Assembly (NCBI GenBank): GCA_017554145.1
Contig: JAFZIZ010000002.1
Span: 1 to 64,000 of the forward strand
From: Prevotella sp.
Lineage (GTDB): Bacteria; Bacteroidota; Bacteroidia; Bacteroidales; Bacteroidaceae
Direction: 5' to 3'
DNA: 64,000 bases
Shown in pieces: positions 35,730 to 44,862 of this stretch. Each line of letters begins with the position of its first letter. Position 1 is the first letter of the stretch. A program made the translations under genes and the position numbers. Under the pieces are notes generated by a model. That model ran no database searches, was not told where the DNA came from, and saw only the letters and a program-made list of their open reading frames with translations.

Positions 35730-37267
35730 GAAAGATTCTTTATATCATGCTATGGTGTCTGATGACATCATCTGCTGTGATGGCAGACAATCAGGCAGAA
35801 CAGTTGTATGAGTCTGCCGATGCTGCCTATGCCAAGCAAGACTACAAAGAAGCTGCAAAACTCGCTAAAGAGGCCTTGCCTTTGTGTAAAGGAACGGAGA
35901 TAGAGGCCGACTGTCTGAACTTGTTGGCTATCATCCATATCCGCCTGTCTGACTATGACGAGGCGGCAAAGTATGCCAAACAGTGTTATGCACTGGATGA
36001 GAAGACGGGCGACCCTGACATCATGAGTTCTTCGCTCAACACACTGGCAGCCATCTATATGGGTGCCCATCAGGCGAAAGAGGCAGAACAGTATGTGCTG
36101 AAAGGCATTGAGATGGCAAAGAAAGCCAACAATCCAGCCCGTATGGCTGTCTTGCAGGCGATGGCATCAGAGGTCTATCACACGTTGAATGATGACCAGA
36201 AAGCACTACCTTATATCGAGAAAGCTTACGAAATCGACAAACAGGCTGGCAATGAGCCTCGTGCGATGGTACGCCTTGCCCAGAAAGCCTCCATACTGAT
36301 TGGGCTGCACAACTATCAAGAAGCGGAAAAGATACTGAAGGAGGTGATTCCTTTCCTGAGAAAGACGGAAGACCGCCAATCATTGGGTATTGCATGCAAC
36401 AAGATGGGTATGGCACTGTCCTCCCAACAACGGGAGGCAGAGGCAGTTTCCTACTATCAGGAAGCCGCCGATATCTTCATGCAACTGGGTGATCCCTACA
36501 ATGAAATACATGCAAGAAGAGGACTCTATGAGTTGCTTTGGAAAAGCAAGCCTGATGAAGCAAAGCAACAGTTTGACCGCTTCACCGAGTTGAAAGATTC
36601 TATATATAATAATGTGTCGGCAGAAAGACTCGCCCGTTATAATGCGGAATTCGGCAACGACTGGCTTCAGATTGAGAACCATGAGCAGCGCCAAGCGAAG
36701 TTCTGGGCAATGGTAGCCGCCGTGTTTGCCTTGATGCTTGCCATCGTTATCTGGCTTCTCATGCGTCTCCGCCATCAGAAACAACTGCGTATCAATGCCG
36801 AGCTCTGCAAGAATATCCGTGAACTGCGTGAGAAATACGATATCCTCAACGAACAGTACGACAACGCTATTGCCACCAGTACCCAGGAAGACACTACGGA
36901 ACTGAATGATGCCGACAGTGATTTCATCGAGAAGACGGTGAATATCATCAACGAGCTGATTCATACGGGGCAGATTGATGCCAACCATGTGGCAGAGCGT
37001 CTGAACATGAGCCTCTTCCAGTTCCGCCAGCGCATCACGGCTCTCACTGACGAGACACCCCAATCGTTCATCCAGACCGTTCGCATGCGACGTGCCCGTC
37101 ACTTGCTCGATAATCACCCCGAAATGACCATTTCGGAGATAGGTACGCTTTGTGCCTATAACGATACGCCCAACTTCACACGGGCCTTCAAGAAGACTTT
37201 TGGCATCACTCCCACGCAATATTTGGAGAAAAAAGGGCAAATTACACAAAATGATAACATAACTTGA
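35726..37267 (+). CDS. Membrane-spanning TPR protein with C-terminal AraC-type DNA-binding domain
   Basis: 513 residues: signal peptide (about 1-20), about six to seven TPR repeats at 25-310 (AEQLYESADAAYAKQDYKEA, ADCLNLLAIIHIRLSDYDEA), one TM helix at about 330-350 (AMVAAVFALMLAIVIWLLM), a coiled coil, and an AraC/HTH_18 domain at about 405-505 (VAERLNMSLFQFRQRI, ISEIGTLCAYNDTPNFTRAF, GITPTQYLE). This places TPRs in the periplasm and the DNA-binding part in the cytoplasm, a one-component design known in Bacteroidetes. ATGA overlap with the lipoprotein gene suggests it regulates this unit. Confidence 0.87.
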   Translation: MRKILYIMLWCLMTSSAVMADNQAEQLYESADAAYAKQDYKEAAKLAKEALPLCKGTEIEADCLNLLAIIHIRLSDYDEAAKYAKQCYALDEKTGDPDIMSSSLNTLAAIYMGAHQAKEAEQYVLKGIEMAKKANNPARMAVLQAMASEVYHTLNDDQKALPYIEKAYEIDKQAGNEPRAMVRLAQKASILIGLHNYQEAEKILKEVIPFLRKTEDRQSLGIACNKMGMALSSQQREAEAVSYYQEAADIFMQLGDPYNEIHARRGLYELLWKSKPDEAKQQFDRFTELKDSIYNNVSAERLARYNAEFGNDWLQIENHEQRQAKFWAMVAAVFALMLAIVIWLLMRLRHQKQLRINAELCKNIRELREKYDILNEQYDNAIATSTQEDTTELNDADSDFIEKTVNIINELIHTGQIDANHVAERLNMSLFQFRQRITALTDETPQSFIQTVRMRRARHLLDNHPEMTISEIGTLCAYNDTPNFTRAFKKTFGITPTQYLEKKGQITQNDNIT

Positions 37268-37300
37268 CGAAATGATAACGATTGTTTGTTGTTTTCGCCG

Positions 37301-37308
37301 TAATTTTG
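37301..37308 (+). promoter_or_regulatory. -7 box for the 37336-39308 unit
   Basis: TAATTTTG followed by CACCCG, 27 bp before the ATG at 37336. Confidence 0.6.
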
Positions 37309-37335
37309 CACCCGGAAACAACAAACATATCTGTT

Positions 37336-37503
37336 ATGATAAAGACCAACTATCAGAAAGCGGCCAAGGAATATGCCCAGCATTACGTGGAGTATCTGCT
37401 GGACATGGAGGGTATGTTGGGACAACAGGTTGAGAGGCGACTCAACGAGCTCATAGAGCAAAAAATAAAGGAATACATGAGTAACATAAACAATAAACAT
37501 TAA
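37336..37503 (+). CDS. Small helical protein, 55 residues
   Basis: Starts MIKTNYQKAAKEYAQHYVEY; an in-frame start at 37282 precedes the -7 box at 37301 and is rejected. The sequence is amphipathic, rich in Glu, Lys and Gln, with no cysteine and no membrane segment, so it is probably one or two helices or a coiled coil (GQQVERRLNELIEQKIKEYM). It lies 14 bp before an exported protein gene. No family recognised. Confidence 0.6.
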   Translation: MIKTNYQKAAKEYAQHYVEYLLDMEGMLGQQVERRLNELIEQKIKEYMSNINNKH

Positions 37504-37517
37504 ACATCAAAAGAACA

Positions 37518-38771
37518 ATGAAACAGAAAGAATTTATCGTTAAGGCTCTGACCGCACTGGTCATTGCTTTCGGAGTACAGACAACGGCTAATGCCCAGCT
37601 TGGTGGTCTGCTGAACAAGGCGAAGAAAGCCGGTAAGGACAAAGTAGAACAGAAAGTCGACAACACAAAGTCTCAGGCCGTCAATCAGGCCAGCAATGCC
37701 ACAGGTCTTAACGAGCCATCAGCCGAAGGTGTAGTTTGGCGCTGGCAAGGTAAGGAGAGTGAACTTGGTCAGTGGGCAGACAAGATCGTCTTCACTGGTG
37801 ACCGCAAGTCAGATGCCTACAAGCAGCAGGTGTTCCTACACATGAAAATATTTGGTGAAGTACTCGCAAGAGTCACCTCTACAGAAGCATATGGATTGCT
37901 GGATTATATCACTTCTGATGACAAGAAGACATGTGCTCCTATAGACGAAATCCCACGCTATGCTTGGACAAAGGCTTTTGTTGACAATCCCACAGTCGAC
38001 AACTTCAAGGTATTCGCAATGGTGCTGCTTTATGATAGCCCAACATACATGGTATACCTGCAGTATCCGATGAGCAATGCAGCAAGTGGTGTTGTAAATA
38101 CCGATAAGGGTTGGATGTTGGCTTGGCCGTCAGAGTCGGCAATGAATAACGAGCGCAGAGCCCGTGAGGATTATGCCATCGAGATTGCCAAGAAGAAGAT
38201 TCCCTTGAAAGACATCTGCGACTATACGCTTATGCAGTATCAGCGCGCTGAGGCAGCCATTGAACAAGGCAGTCCTAGTCTGGCTCACGGCTACTTCATG
38301 GCAGAGGAGTTAAAGAAGCGTGTCATCGCTGAGCATCCGCAGTACGACGCATCTGCTGAATGCGTTCGACTGGTCGAGGCTGAGAGTGCTAAGTGGCAAG
38401 CCAACCAGGGCGAGAAGTATCGCAACATGGTCGAAGCTTGTGCGGTTAGTTCGGCAAAACCTGTCGATGTTCCTGCTGGTGTTAACGTAAGTGCTGACAT
38501 CAAGACCAATGGCGATGCCGCTGCTAAGAAATGGGCTCAACTCAAGAACTTCGAATATGTGAAGACCATCTACCTTACCAATTCATGGCGTGCATTCAAG
38601 AACCCGAAGTTTCCATACAATGTGACCCATCACGCCATCGAGGCTGCAGTCATCTGTAAGACGGGCGGTAAATACGTGATGCAAAAGATGGACTTGCAGA
38701 AGTCACTGAAAGGCGAGTATAGCATGGTTGTTGGTCTCGGTGCCAAACTCACTCCCGTGAACTATAAGTAA
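37518..38771 (+). CDS. Exported hypothetical protein
   Basis: 417 residues with a signal peptide (about 1-27, ending ANA before QLGGLLNKAKKAG). A Lys-rich segment at about 30-60 (KKAGKDKVEQKVDNTKSQA) is followed by a globular domain with several Trp/Tyr-rich patches (VVWRWQGKESELGQW, RYAWTKAF, NSWRAFKNPKFPYN). No catalytic motif or known family seen. The Gly-Leu-Leu-Asn-Lys-Ala start is common in Prevotella exported proteins. It is cotranscribed with the lipoprotein gene 39 bp downstream. Confidence 0.7.
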   Translation: MKQKEFIVKALTALVIAFGVQTTANAQLGGLLNKAKKAGKDKVEQKVDNTKSQAVNQASNATGLNEPSAEGVVWRWQGKESELGQWADKIVFTGDRKSDAYKQQVFLHMKIFGEVLARVTSTEAYGLLDYITSDDKKTCAPIDEIPRYAWTKAFVDNPTVDNFKVFAMVLLYDSPTYMVYLQYPMSNAASGVVNTDKGWMLAWPSESAMNNERRAREDYAIEIAKKKIPLKDICDYTLMQYQRAEAAIEQGSPSLAHGYFMAEELKKRVIAEHPQYDASAECVRLVEAESAKWQANQGEKYRNMVEACAVSSAKPVDVPAGVNVSADIKTNGDAAAKKWAQLKNFEYVKTIYLTNSWRAFKNPKFPYNVTHHAIEAAVICKTGGKYVMQKMDLQKSLKGEYSMVVGLGAKLTPVNYK

Positions 38772-38810
38772 ACAAACAATATTAATCATTTAAAAAACTT
38801 TAGAAACGTT

Positions 38811-39308
38811 ATGAAAAAAGTTTTATTCAGTTTCGCCATTCTGGCTGTAGCAGCCATGATGGTATCGTGTGGTAACAAAACGGCGCAGAACGCCGAGGGT
38901 CAGGATTCAGCAGTAGCCGAGGAGCAGACGGAGGCAGCTGCAGAGGAGGTTTCAAACGACTATGACTGCGACTATTTCTCAGTAACAGGTCTGGAGGGTT
39001 GGAATCTGAAACCGGGTTCTGGCAGCCTGAGAATGGAGAAGGACGGTGCTTCTATCACTGTATCAAACTCTACGATTTCTTTTGACAAGTTGCAGGAGAA
39101 CTACACAAAGTCACATGAGAAGCAGGCCGACATGACCGTTGGCGACATCACATGGCTGGTATATGCCAACGAGAGCTCCAAGCTCTACTGCCTCATGACC
39201 GACCTTGCCAGTGAGCCCGAGAAGGCGATGATGGTAAAGACTTTCAAGGTAAAGCCAGACGACCCTGATCTCAAGAAAGTTCTCGAGTCAATCAAACTGA
39301 AGAAGTAA
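38811..39308 (+). CDS. Small lipoprotein
   Basis: 165 residues; signal peptide with lipobox MVSC (Cys20), then a low-complexity acidic linker (about 25-47, EEQTEAAAEEVSN) of the kind that tethers surface lipoproteins, then a compact domain at about 48-165 (YFSVTGLEGWNLKPGSGS, ITWLVYANESSKLYCLM). No known family. It is followed by a strong terminator at 39335. Confidence 0.72.
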   Translation: MKKVLFSFAILAVAAMMVSCGNKTAQNAEGQDSAVAEEQTEAAAEEVSNDYDCDYFSVTGLEGWNLKPGSGSLRMEKDGASITVSNSTISFDKLQENYTKSHEKQADMTVGDITWLVYANESSKLYCLMTDLASEPEKAMMVKTFKVKPDDPDLKKVLESIKLKK

Positions 39309-39334
39309 ATCTTACGATTTCGGTGAATATCTTT

Positions 39335-39358
39335 GGGAGCCTTTTGGCTCCCTTTTTT
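39335..39358 (+). terminator. Rho-independent terminator of the 37336-39308 unit
   Basis: GGGAGCC (39335-39341), loop TTTT, GGCTCCC (39346-39352), T run to 39358. Confidence 0.9.
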
Positions 39359-39422
39359 ATACTTTGGAAGATTTAAACAATAATTTGGTAGAAAAAAACA
39401 AGGATTATATCAAAAAATATTG

Positions 39423-39430
39423 TAACTTTG
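39423..39430 (+). promoter_or_regulatory. -7 box for the TMEM43 unit
   Basis: TAACTTTG, 53 bp before the ATG at 39484. Confidence 0.6.
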
Positions 39431-39483
39431 CAACCGAAATCTGAAACAAAACTTTAACATTAAAATATTAAAACTAATTTATT

Positions 39484-40932
39484 ATGGCTTACACAGAGAC
39501 AACAACAACTGGTTACGGGACCCGCGTAGGGAACTCGTTCAAGAGTATTGGTACTGGTTTCATCCTGTTCTGTGCCGCTACAGCCTTGCTATGGTGGAAC
39601 GAAGGACGTGCCGTGAAGACTGCTAAGATGCTCGAAGAGGCAGGAGGTGCCTGGGTCGAGATGCCTAACCCTGACAAAAAGGACGCCGCATTAGACGGCG
39701 AACTGGTATGTGGTACTGCAATGGCAACAACACAAGACTCACTGGGCGACGCTCAGTTTGGTGTCGGCGAGAAGGGTATCATTGCCCTAAAGCGTAAAGT
39801 AGAATACTACCAGTGGGTAGAGCATGCTGAGAGCAAGAGCGAGGACAAACTCGGCGGTAAGGAAGTTACGACGACCACCTACACCTACTCACAGCAGTGG
39901 GTATCAAGCCCCGTACAGTCAAGTCAGTTCAAGGATCCTGCCTATCAAAACAAGAACACTGTGCTAACCACCGTTGACGATCAGGATCAGTGGGCTGAGA
40001 ACGTGACCTTCGGTGCTTACAAACTGCCTGAGGGACTCATCCACAGCATTTCTTCCAGTGAGGCTTTCGATCTGGCTATCAACGAGAACCTGCTGGCTCA
40101 GTTCGACAAGAGCACACAGACTGCCTACGAGCGTTTCTATGGCGTCCAGACAAAGACTCAACAGCCCCAGCAGCCCGCTCAGCCTCAGCAGAACGTAGTC
40201 CTTTCTGACTCTGCCAAGGCAGTAGCTGACTCCCTACAGGCAGTCAACGACTCTATCAACAAGGCGATGGAGAATGCTCAGAACAAAAAAGACTTCGACT
40301 ATGTTCACCAGGCTGGCAATGTGCTCTACTTCGGTCGTGTACCCGGCTCTCCACAGGTGGGTGATGTTCGCGTAACCTTCGAGAAGATCGTTCCTGCCAA
40401 GGTAACGGTGATGGCCGTTGTTGACGGCGACAGCTTCAAGGCATTCAAGGCTAAGAACGGTAAGCGCTTCCAAACCCTCGTGATGGGTAAGAAGACCGGT
40501 GATGAGATTATTGAAGACGCCGAGGATGCCAACAGCACACTGACATGGATCCTGCGTATCGTCGGCATCATGCTCGTTATCTCTGCCCTAAAGATGATCT
40601 TCGGCTTCCTGACCATGATCCTCAAGGTCGTTCCTTTCCTCGCCAGCATCATGGGCTTCGGTGTAGGTATCGTATGCACTGTGATTGGTGTAGTATGGTC
40701 ACTCATTGTCATCGCTATCGCATGGATCTTCTATCGCCCAGTTCTAGGTATCATCCTATTGATACTCGCTGCCTTCCTCATCTGGGTATTCGCCTTCAAG
40801 GGTAAGGAGAAACTGAAGGAACTGGCAGCTAAGGCTAAGGAAAAGGCTCAGCAGCCTGCACCTGCCGCTGCTCCTGCAGCTCCTGCAGAGCCCGCTGGTA
40901 CAATTACTTCTAATGATAACATTGAAGCATAA
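39484..40932 (+). CDS. TMEM43-family membrane protein
   Basis: 482 residues. An early hydrophobic segment (about 18-38, FILFCAATALLWWNEGRAVK) with the WWNEGR signature, a large non-membrane region at about 45-350, then four close TM segments at about 355-440, and an Ala/Pro-rich tail (about 450-482). WWNEG and the TM layout identify the TMEM43 (LUMA) family, otherwise known for a human inner-nuclear-membrane protein and widely present in bacteria without assigned function. A Gln/Pro-rich insert (about 218-235) interrupts the domain. It is followed after 2 bp by the nucleoside hydrolase/kinase fusion. Confidence 0.8.
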   Translation: MAYTETTTTGYGTRVGNSFKSIGTGFILFCAATALLWWNEGRAVKTAKMLEEAGGAWVEMPNPDKKDAALDGELVCGTAMATTQDSLGDAQFGVGEKGIIALKRKVEYYQWVEHAESKSEDKLGGKEVTTTTYTYSQQWVSSPVQSSQFKDPAYQNKNTVLTTVDDQDQWAENVTFGAYKLPEGLIHSISSSEAFDLAINENLLAQFDKSTQTAYERFYGVQTKTQQPQQPAQPQQNVVLSDSAKAVADSLQAVNDSINKAMENAQNKKDFDYVHQAGNVLYFGRVPGSPQVGDVRVTFEKIVPAKVTVMAVVDGDSFKAFKAKNGKRFQTLVMGKKTGDEIIEDAEDANSTLTWILRIVGIMLVISALKMIFGFLTMILKVVPFLASIMGFGVGIVCTVIGVVWSLIVIAIAWIFYRPVLGIILLILAAFLIWVFAFKGKEKLKELAAKAKEKAQQPAPAAAPAAPAEPAGTITSNDNIEA

Positions 40933-40934
40933 GT

Positions 40935-42863
40935 ATGAGACAATTTATATTATCTATGATTCTGTGCCTGTGTGCCTCTGGTATACAGGCACAGAACGCT
41001 GAGTGTCAGGGAAAGCACCATGACTGTCAGCACCAGAAACAACAAAAGGTTCAGCCCATCCAGATGATCCTTGACTCCGATTTCGGTAGTTCTACGGACG
41101 ACCTGTTTGCGCTGATGATGCTCCACCACTATATTGACGACGGTCTCGTAGACCTGAAAGGTATTGTCGTAGACCGTGAAGGAGAGAAGAATGCCGGTGT
41201 CGTCGACATCTTTAATACATATTACGGACATCCTGACATTCCCGTAGGTCTGGAGCGCAACGGTGTGAAGAATCCCCGTTGCTTCATCCCCTATAATGGT
41301 ATCTGTGACCTGAAGGACGCTCAGGGCGCCCCCCTCTTCAAGCGTTCGCTGGATGTTAACAAGTTGCCCGACGGCTATAAGCTCTATCGTAAACTGCTCA
41401 GCAAGGCAGAGGACAACTCCATCGTGATTGTGGCCATCGGCTTTGCCACCACCCTCTCCCAGCTCTTTGAGTCAGGTGCTGACGAGTATTCCAAACTCAG
41501 CGGTTTGGACCTCTTCAAACAGAAGGTAAAGGCTGTCTATATCCAGTCTGGTCGTTTCGAGGCTGGCGATAGCCTCAGCGGTTATAACATGCGTGCCGCC
41601 TCCAAGCAGTCGGCCATTTTCTACAGCAAACTGCCTGAGAAGGTAGACCTCATCATGTCGCCCAGTAATATCGGTGACAAGATGAACTACCTGCCGCAGG
41701 ATGTAGTGGCAGACCTCTCTTATACAGACTGGAACCCCATCAAGGCGGTTTATACGAACTATACTTGTGACACGGGTCAGCGCATGTGGGACACCAACTG
41801 TCTGGTGAATGCCGTTCTCGGTGATAACGAGTATCACCTCTCCCCACGTGGTTGGGTGACCTTCGTCGACAAGGGTGAGATGTCGGAGATGCTGTTCAAG
41901 CCGGATCCCAATGGTAATGCCCGCTATCAGATGCCTGGTGACAGTTACTTCTTCGAGGAGAAACTGATGGACATCCGCCGTCACAACCGTATCAATAAAT
42001 ATCCTTCACGTTATACCATCGAGGCTCCCCAGCCTACTCTGCTCAGCGGTGCTGCCACAGAATGGGCTAAGCCCCGTATGGGTCTGCTGATCGACAAGTA
42101 TCTTGCTACTGCTGGCAATAAGCTCGATCCTGATGAATTCCGTCAGGTATTCCAGCCTATCGGTTACTATGGTGGCAACATCCTAGACTACCGTGAGGCC
42201 GAGAAGATGGTCGTTGACTCCCTCTATACTGTAATGCTTGATCGTGCTGCTCGTAATGGCAAGAACACCATGACGATTATCACGGGTGCTCCTGGTAGTG
42301 GTAAGAGTACTGCCGCCCGTCAGTTGAACCTGAAGGGCGAGGGCCTGGTCTACGACGCTGCCCTCTCTGGTGGTACCTCCCGCTTGGAGAATGTCATCCA
42401 GCGCGCCAAGGCCAAGGGTCTCGACAAGATCACGGTGATGCTCGTGTATAACGACATCCTCACCTGCTACACCAACTCCATCAATCGTGGTAAGAACACC
42501 AACCGCTTCTGTACCATCGACTATCTGATGCAGTCGTTTGAAGATAATAAGGGAAAGATTGAATGGTTGCAGAAACAGCATCCTGAGGTAACCGTCATCC
42601 CTGTGACCTGCGAGGGTAACAAGGGACCACGTAAGGTGACCATCGAGGAAGCCAAGAACTGGAAATACGACGTTTCTGAAGAGGAAGTCAACAAGATGAT
42701 GTCTACCCTGCTCGACGTCGTGAACAGCGGAGAACTCTGGGAGCAACAGTTGCCCTCTCTTGTGGGTGATATCATGGCAACACCGAATCTCAGCGACCGT
42801 AACAAGAAACTGGCCAAGGAAATCAACGATCGCGTAGAGGAGTTGCTGCACAATAGAAACTAA
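40935..42863 (+). CDS. Exported nucleoside hydrolase-like protein fused to a P-loop (zeta-toxin-like) kinase domain
   Basis: 642 residues. A signal peptide (about 1-19, LSMILCLCASGIQA) precedes a His/Gln-rich linker and a nucleoside-hydrolase-like domain at about 35-400; its Ca/ribose motif reads LDSDFGSSTDDLFAL, with Ser in place of one of the Asp of the DTDIGSDVDDA form. Residues about 445-642 form a P-loop kinase domain: Walker A GAPGSGKST (451-459), DKITVMLVYND, and a zeta-toxin-like helical lid. ATP is not expected outside the cytoplasm, which makes the pairing odd. Exact partner domains are confident; the substrates and cell location are not. Confidence 0.8.
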   Translation: MRQFILSMILCLCASGIQAQNAECQGKHHDCQHQKQQKVQPIQMILDSDFGSSTDDLFALMMLHHYIDDGLVDLKGIVVDREGEKNAGVVDIFNTYYGHPDIPVGLERNGVKNPRCFIPYNGICDLKDAQGAPLFKRSLDVNKLPDGYKLYRKLLSKAEDNSIVIVAIGFATTLSQLFESGADEYSKLSGLDLFKQKVKAVYIQSGRFEAGDSLSGYNMRAASKQSAIFYSKLPEKVDLIMSPSNIGDKMNYLPQDVVADLSYTDWNPIKAVYTNYTCDTGQRMWDTNCLVNAVLGDNEYHLSPRGWVTFVDKGEMSEMLFKPDPNGNARYQMPGDSYFFEEKLMDIRRHNRINKYPSRYTIEAPQPTLLSGAATEWAKPRMGLLIDKYLATAGNKLDPDEFRQVFQPIGYYGGNILDYREAEKMVVDSLYTVMLDRAARNGKNTMTIITGAPGSGKSTAARQLNLKGEGLVYDAALSGGTSRLENVIQRAKAKGLDKITVMLVYNDILTCYTNSINRGKNTNRFCTIDYLMQSFEDNKGKIEWLQKQHPEVTVIPVTCEGNKGPRKVTIEEAKNWKYDVSEEEVNKMMSTLLDVVNSGELWEQQLPSLVGDIMATPNLSDRNKKLAKEINDRVEELLHNRN

Positions 42864-42879
42864 TCCAATCCCGTAAGAG

Positions 42880-44355
42880 ATGAAGAGAATCCTTCTTTTT
42901 GCCCTGGCAGCCCTCACATGGGCTGCCTGTGGCAATAAGACCAACAAGGCGGACGATGCTGACTCTACCGCTGTCAGCGACTCTGCAGCCATAGCAGAGG
43001 AACAGAACGACACGACACCGCTGCCGATGTTCCTTTACTATATGAACCCCTCCTATATGCAGACCGTCTACTGGACAGGTGTGGAACAGCCGAAGAAGGA
43101 CAAGGATAATGCCGACTACTTTGACGGCATCTATGCCAGCTGGTCGCTGCAGGAGATGTCTCGCCGCAATGCCGCAGGCTATACGAAGATGCAAATGGGT
43201 GGCAAGTGGGTGGACATCAAGTATATCGGTGAACTGCTCAAGAACCCCGATGGCGAGGTGATGTATGGTGGAGAACTGCATGGTCGTTCCTCTATCCCCT
43301 CTCCAGGTCTGAAGTATGCCTTCGTCAATCCAAAAGACGCTCCTAAGAAAGACTACGACTACGGTGAGTTTTACCTCATTGTCCATCAGGACTATCTCGC
43401 ATCTCGTAAGATGTTGAAGTGCACATATATGGAGAGTGAGAAACCCCTGCCTCAGGCCGTTGTCAAGAAGATGGAACAGCAGTATAACATGAAAGCCAAG
43501 CGCTCTCAATTCTGCGCCAAGATGGAAGGTGGGTATACACAGGGTTACATCCAGTTTGACGGCGAGTATAAAGGGGCGCCCAAAGATCCTAACAGAGACT
43601 TCAAGAGTGCATTGGCATTAGAGTTAATCATCAAGGGTGACACCATCTATACTGAGGAGGTATTAGGCTATTACGACGAGGAGTCGAAAACCTGTACATG
43701 GAATGCAGACGATGGTGGTGACTACTGTTCTGTAGGCATCCATGCTGTCTTCGAAGGACCTAAGGGCTTGGAAATCTGTTATGAGAGAGGTGCTCCCGAA
43801 AGCAGAACGGTCGGTATGTGGTTCCTGCATGACGGCAAGATTGACAATCTGCAATACGAGTGCTACCATAGCATGATTGACGAGCAGACCCCGCTCTGGA
43901 AAAAGGATATCGCCCAAATGCGTAAACTCTTCGCTGCCAGCTCAAAAGGCACGCTGACCAAATACCAGTTCCTGTATCTGGACGATGACAATATCGAAGA
44001 GATCTGGATGCGTTCCCAAGACGACAAGTGTGGAGCCATCTTCACCTTTAAGGACAGAAAGCCCCAGCTGATTGCCATAGAGGATGACAAAACGGGTATT
44101 GCTTTCTACCAAGGGAATGGAAAGGGTGCTATCCAGATTACCAGTGAGAATGGTAATTTCAAGACGACGAAACTCTATGTCATCAAGGGCAGTCAGGTGA
44201 TAGAGCGCTTCTCCATGCAGGACTTGGACGGTGAGATTACAGATAGTAAACTCAATGGCAAGACGCTCACGAAATGGGAGGCTGCCGACTATCTCGACAA
44301 AACACCTTCCAACGAATACAAAACCTATCCCTACTGGATAGATTTCCAGCAATAA
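42880..44355 (+). CDS. Lipoprotein of unknown function
   Basis: 491 residues; signal peptide with lipobox WAAC (Cys16), acidic Ser/Asp linker (about 20-48), then a large mixed domain. YLDDDNIEEIWMRSQDD and LIVHQDYLASRKML are distinctive but match no family I know. It is 16 bp after the nucleoside hydrolase/kinase gene and ends the unit at a terminator shared with the tmRNA gene. Confidence 0.72.
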   Translation: MKRILLFALAALTWAACGNKTNKADDADSTAVSDSAAIAEEQNDTTPLPMFLYYMNPSYMQTVYWTGVEQPKKDKDNADYFDGIYASWSLQEMSRRNAAGYTKMQMGGKWVDIKYIGELLKNPDGEVMYGGELHGRSSIPSPGLKYAFVNPKDAPKKDYDYGEFYLIVHQDYLASRKMLKCTYMESEKPLPQAVVKKMEQQYNMKAKRSQFCAKMEGGYTQGYIQFDGEYKGAPKDPNRDFKSALALELIIKGDTIYTEEVLGYYDEESKTCTWNADDGGDYCSVGIHAVFEGPKGLEICYERGAPESRTVGMWFLHDGKIDNLQYECYHSMIDEQTPLWKKDIAQMRKLFAASSKGTLTKYQFLYLDDDNIEEIWMRSQDDKCGAIFTFKDRKPQLIAIEDDKTGIAFYQGNGKGAIQITSENGNFKTTKLYVIKGSQVIERFSMQDLDGEITDSKLNGKTLTKWEAADYLDKTPSNEYKTYPYWIDFQQ

Positions 44356-44356
44356 G

Positions 44357-44384
44357 AAAGGCTCCCGAAAAGGAGCCTTTCTTT
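44357..44384. terminator. Bidirectional terminator between the 42880 gene and the tmRNA gene
   Basis: AAAGGCTCC (44357-44365), loop CGAAAA, GGAGCCTTT (44372-44380), then CTTT. It lies between two convergent ends and has A-rich and T-rich flanks, so it can serve both strands. Confidence 0.8.
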
Positions 44385-44389
44385 GTTAG

Positions 44390-44789
44390 TGGAGCTGGAG
44401 GGAGTCGAACCCTCGTCCAAACAGGGAAACCATACGCTTTCTACATGCTTATTCCAGTCTTCATTTTCGTGATACGGCAAGACCTGGACCACCAACCGTA
44501 CCCTTATCCTCTAAATTTTCATCTCCCAGCCGAGACTTCCAAGAGACTATTTCCGATTTTCCCTGCACCGCTATACCTTCCTGATTCGGAACCACATCTA
44601 GAAGAGCGATGTCTCGTTCTCTCACCTAGTGAGAGAATAAAGCCAGTAATCTACTGTACTTCGATTAGGCAGCGAGAGCGTAATTGTTTTCGCCAATTAA
44701 TTTTCCGACCGAATGGATTATGGAGTATACAGCCGTCACTCCGCATGCTTACGTACCATCTCAGCCCGCTGTCAAATCCAGTCAACCCC
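44390..44789 (-). ncRNA. ssrA: tmRNA (transfer-messenger RNA)
   Basis: On the minus strand the RNA begins GGGGTTGACTGGATTTGACA (from 44789) and ends with a T-arm GGGTTCGACTCCCTC and CAGCTCCA (to 44390). The ends pair as an alanine-type acceptor stem (GGGGTTG with CAGCTCC). CCA is not encoded (CTA follows). The tag reading frame at 44695-44666 encodes GENNYALAA. The RNA with SmpB rescues stalled ribosomes and marks the product for proteolysis. Several open frames called across this region are not genes. Confidence 0.95.
44666..44695 (-). other. tmRNA tag reading frame (GENNYALAA)
   Basis: Ten codons on the minus strand: GGC GAA AAC AAT TAC GCT CTC GCT GCC TAA. The peptide ends in the ALAA degron used by ClpXP-type proteases and is the form I associate with Bacteroidales. 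Confidence 0.9.
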
Positions 44790-44810
44790 GAGATTTTTAC
44801 TTTTGCACTG

Positions 44811-44818
44811 CAAAGATA
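44811..44818 (-). promoter_or_regulatory. -7 box of ssrA
   Basis: TATCTTTG on the minus strand (44818-44811), 21 bases before the mature 5' end at 44789, leaving a short leader for RNase P removal. Confidence 0.7.
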
Positions 44819-44830
44819 ACAAGATTTTTT

Positions 44831-44858
44831 CAATTATCAATTGTCAATTATCAATTAT
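44831..44858. repeat. Four-copy 7-bp tandem repeat (CAATTAT)
   Basis: CAATTAT, CAATTGT, CAATTAT, CAATTAT at 44831-44858, exact 7-bp period, between the ssrA promoter and the capsule promoter. Same unit as the repeat at 6838-6872, opposite strand. Confidence 0.85.
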
Positions 44859-44862
44859 TTTG

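Noticed and set aside
36380-37324. 314-codon open frame on the minus strand
   Set aside because: It is a shadow of the TPR-AraC gene, whose TPR and HTH motifs are clear; no motif or promoter on the minus strand.
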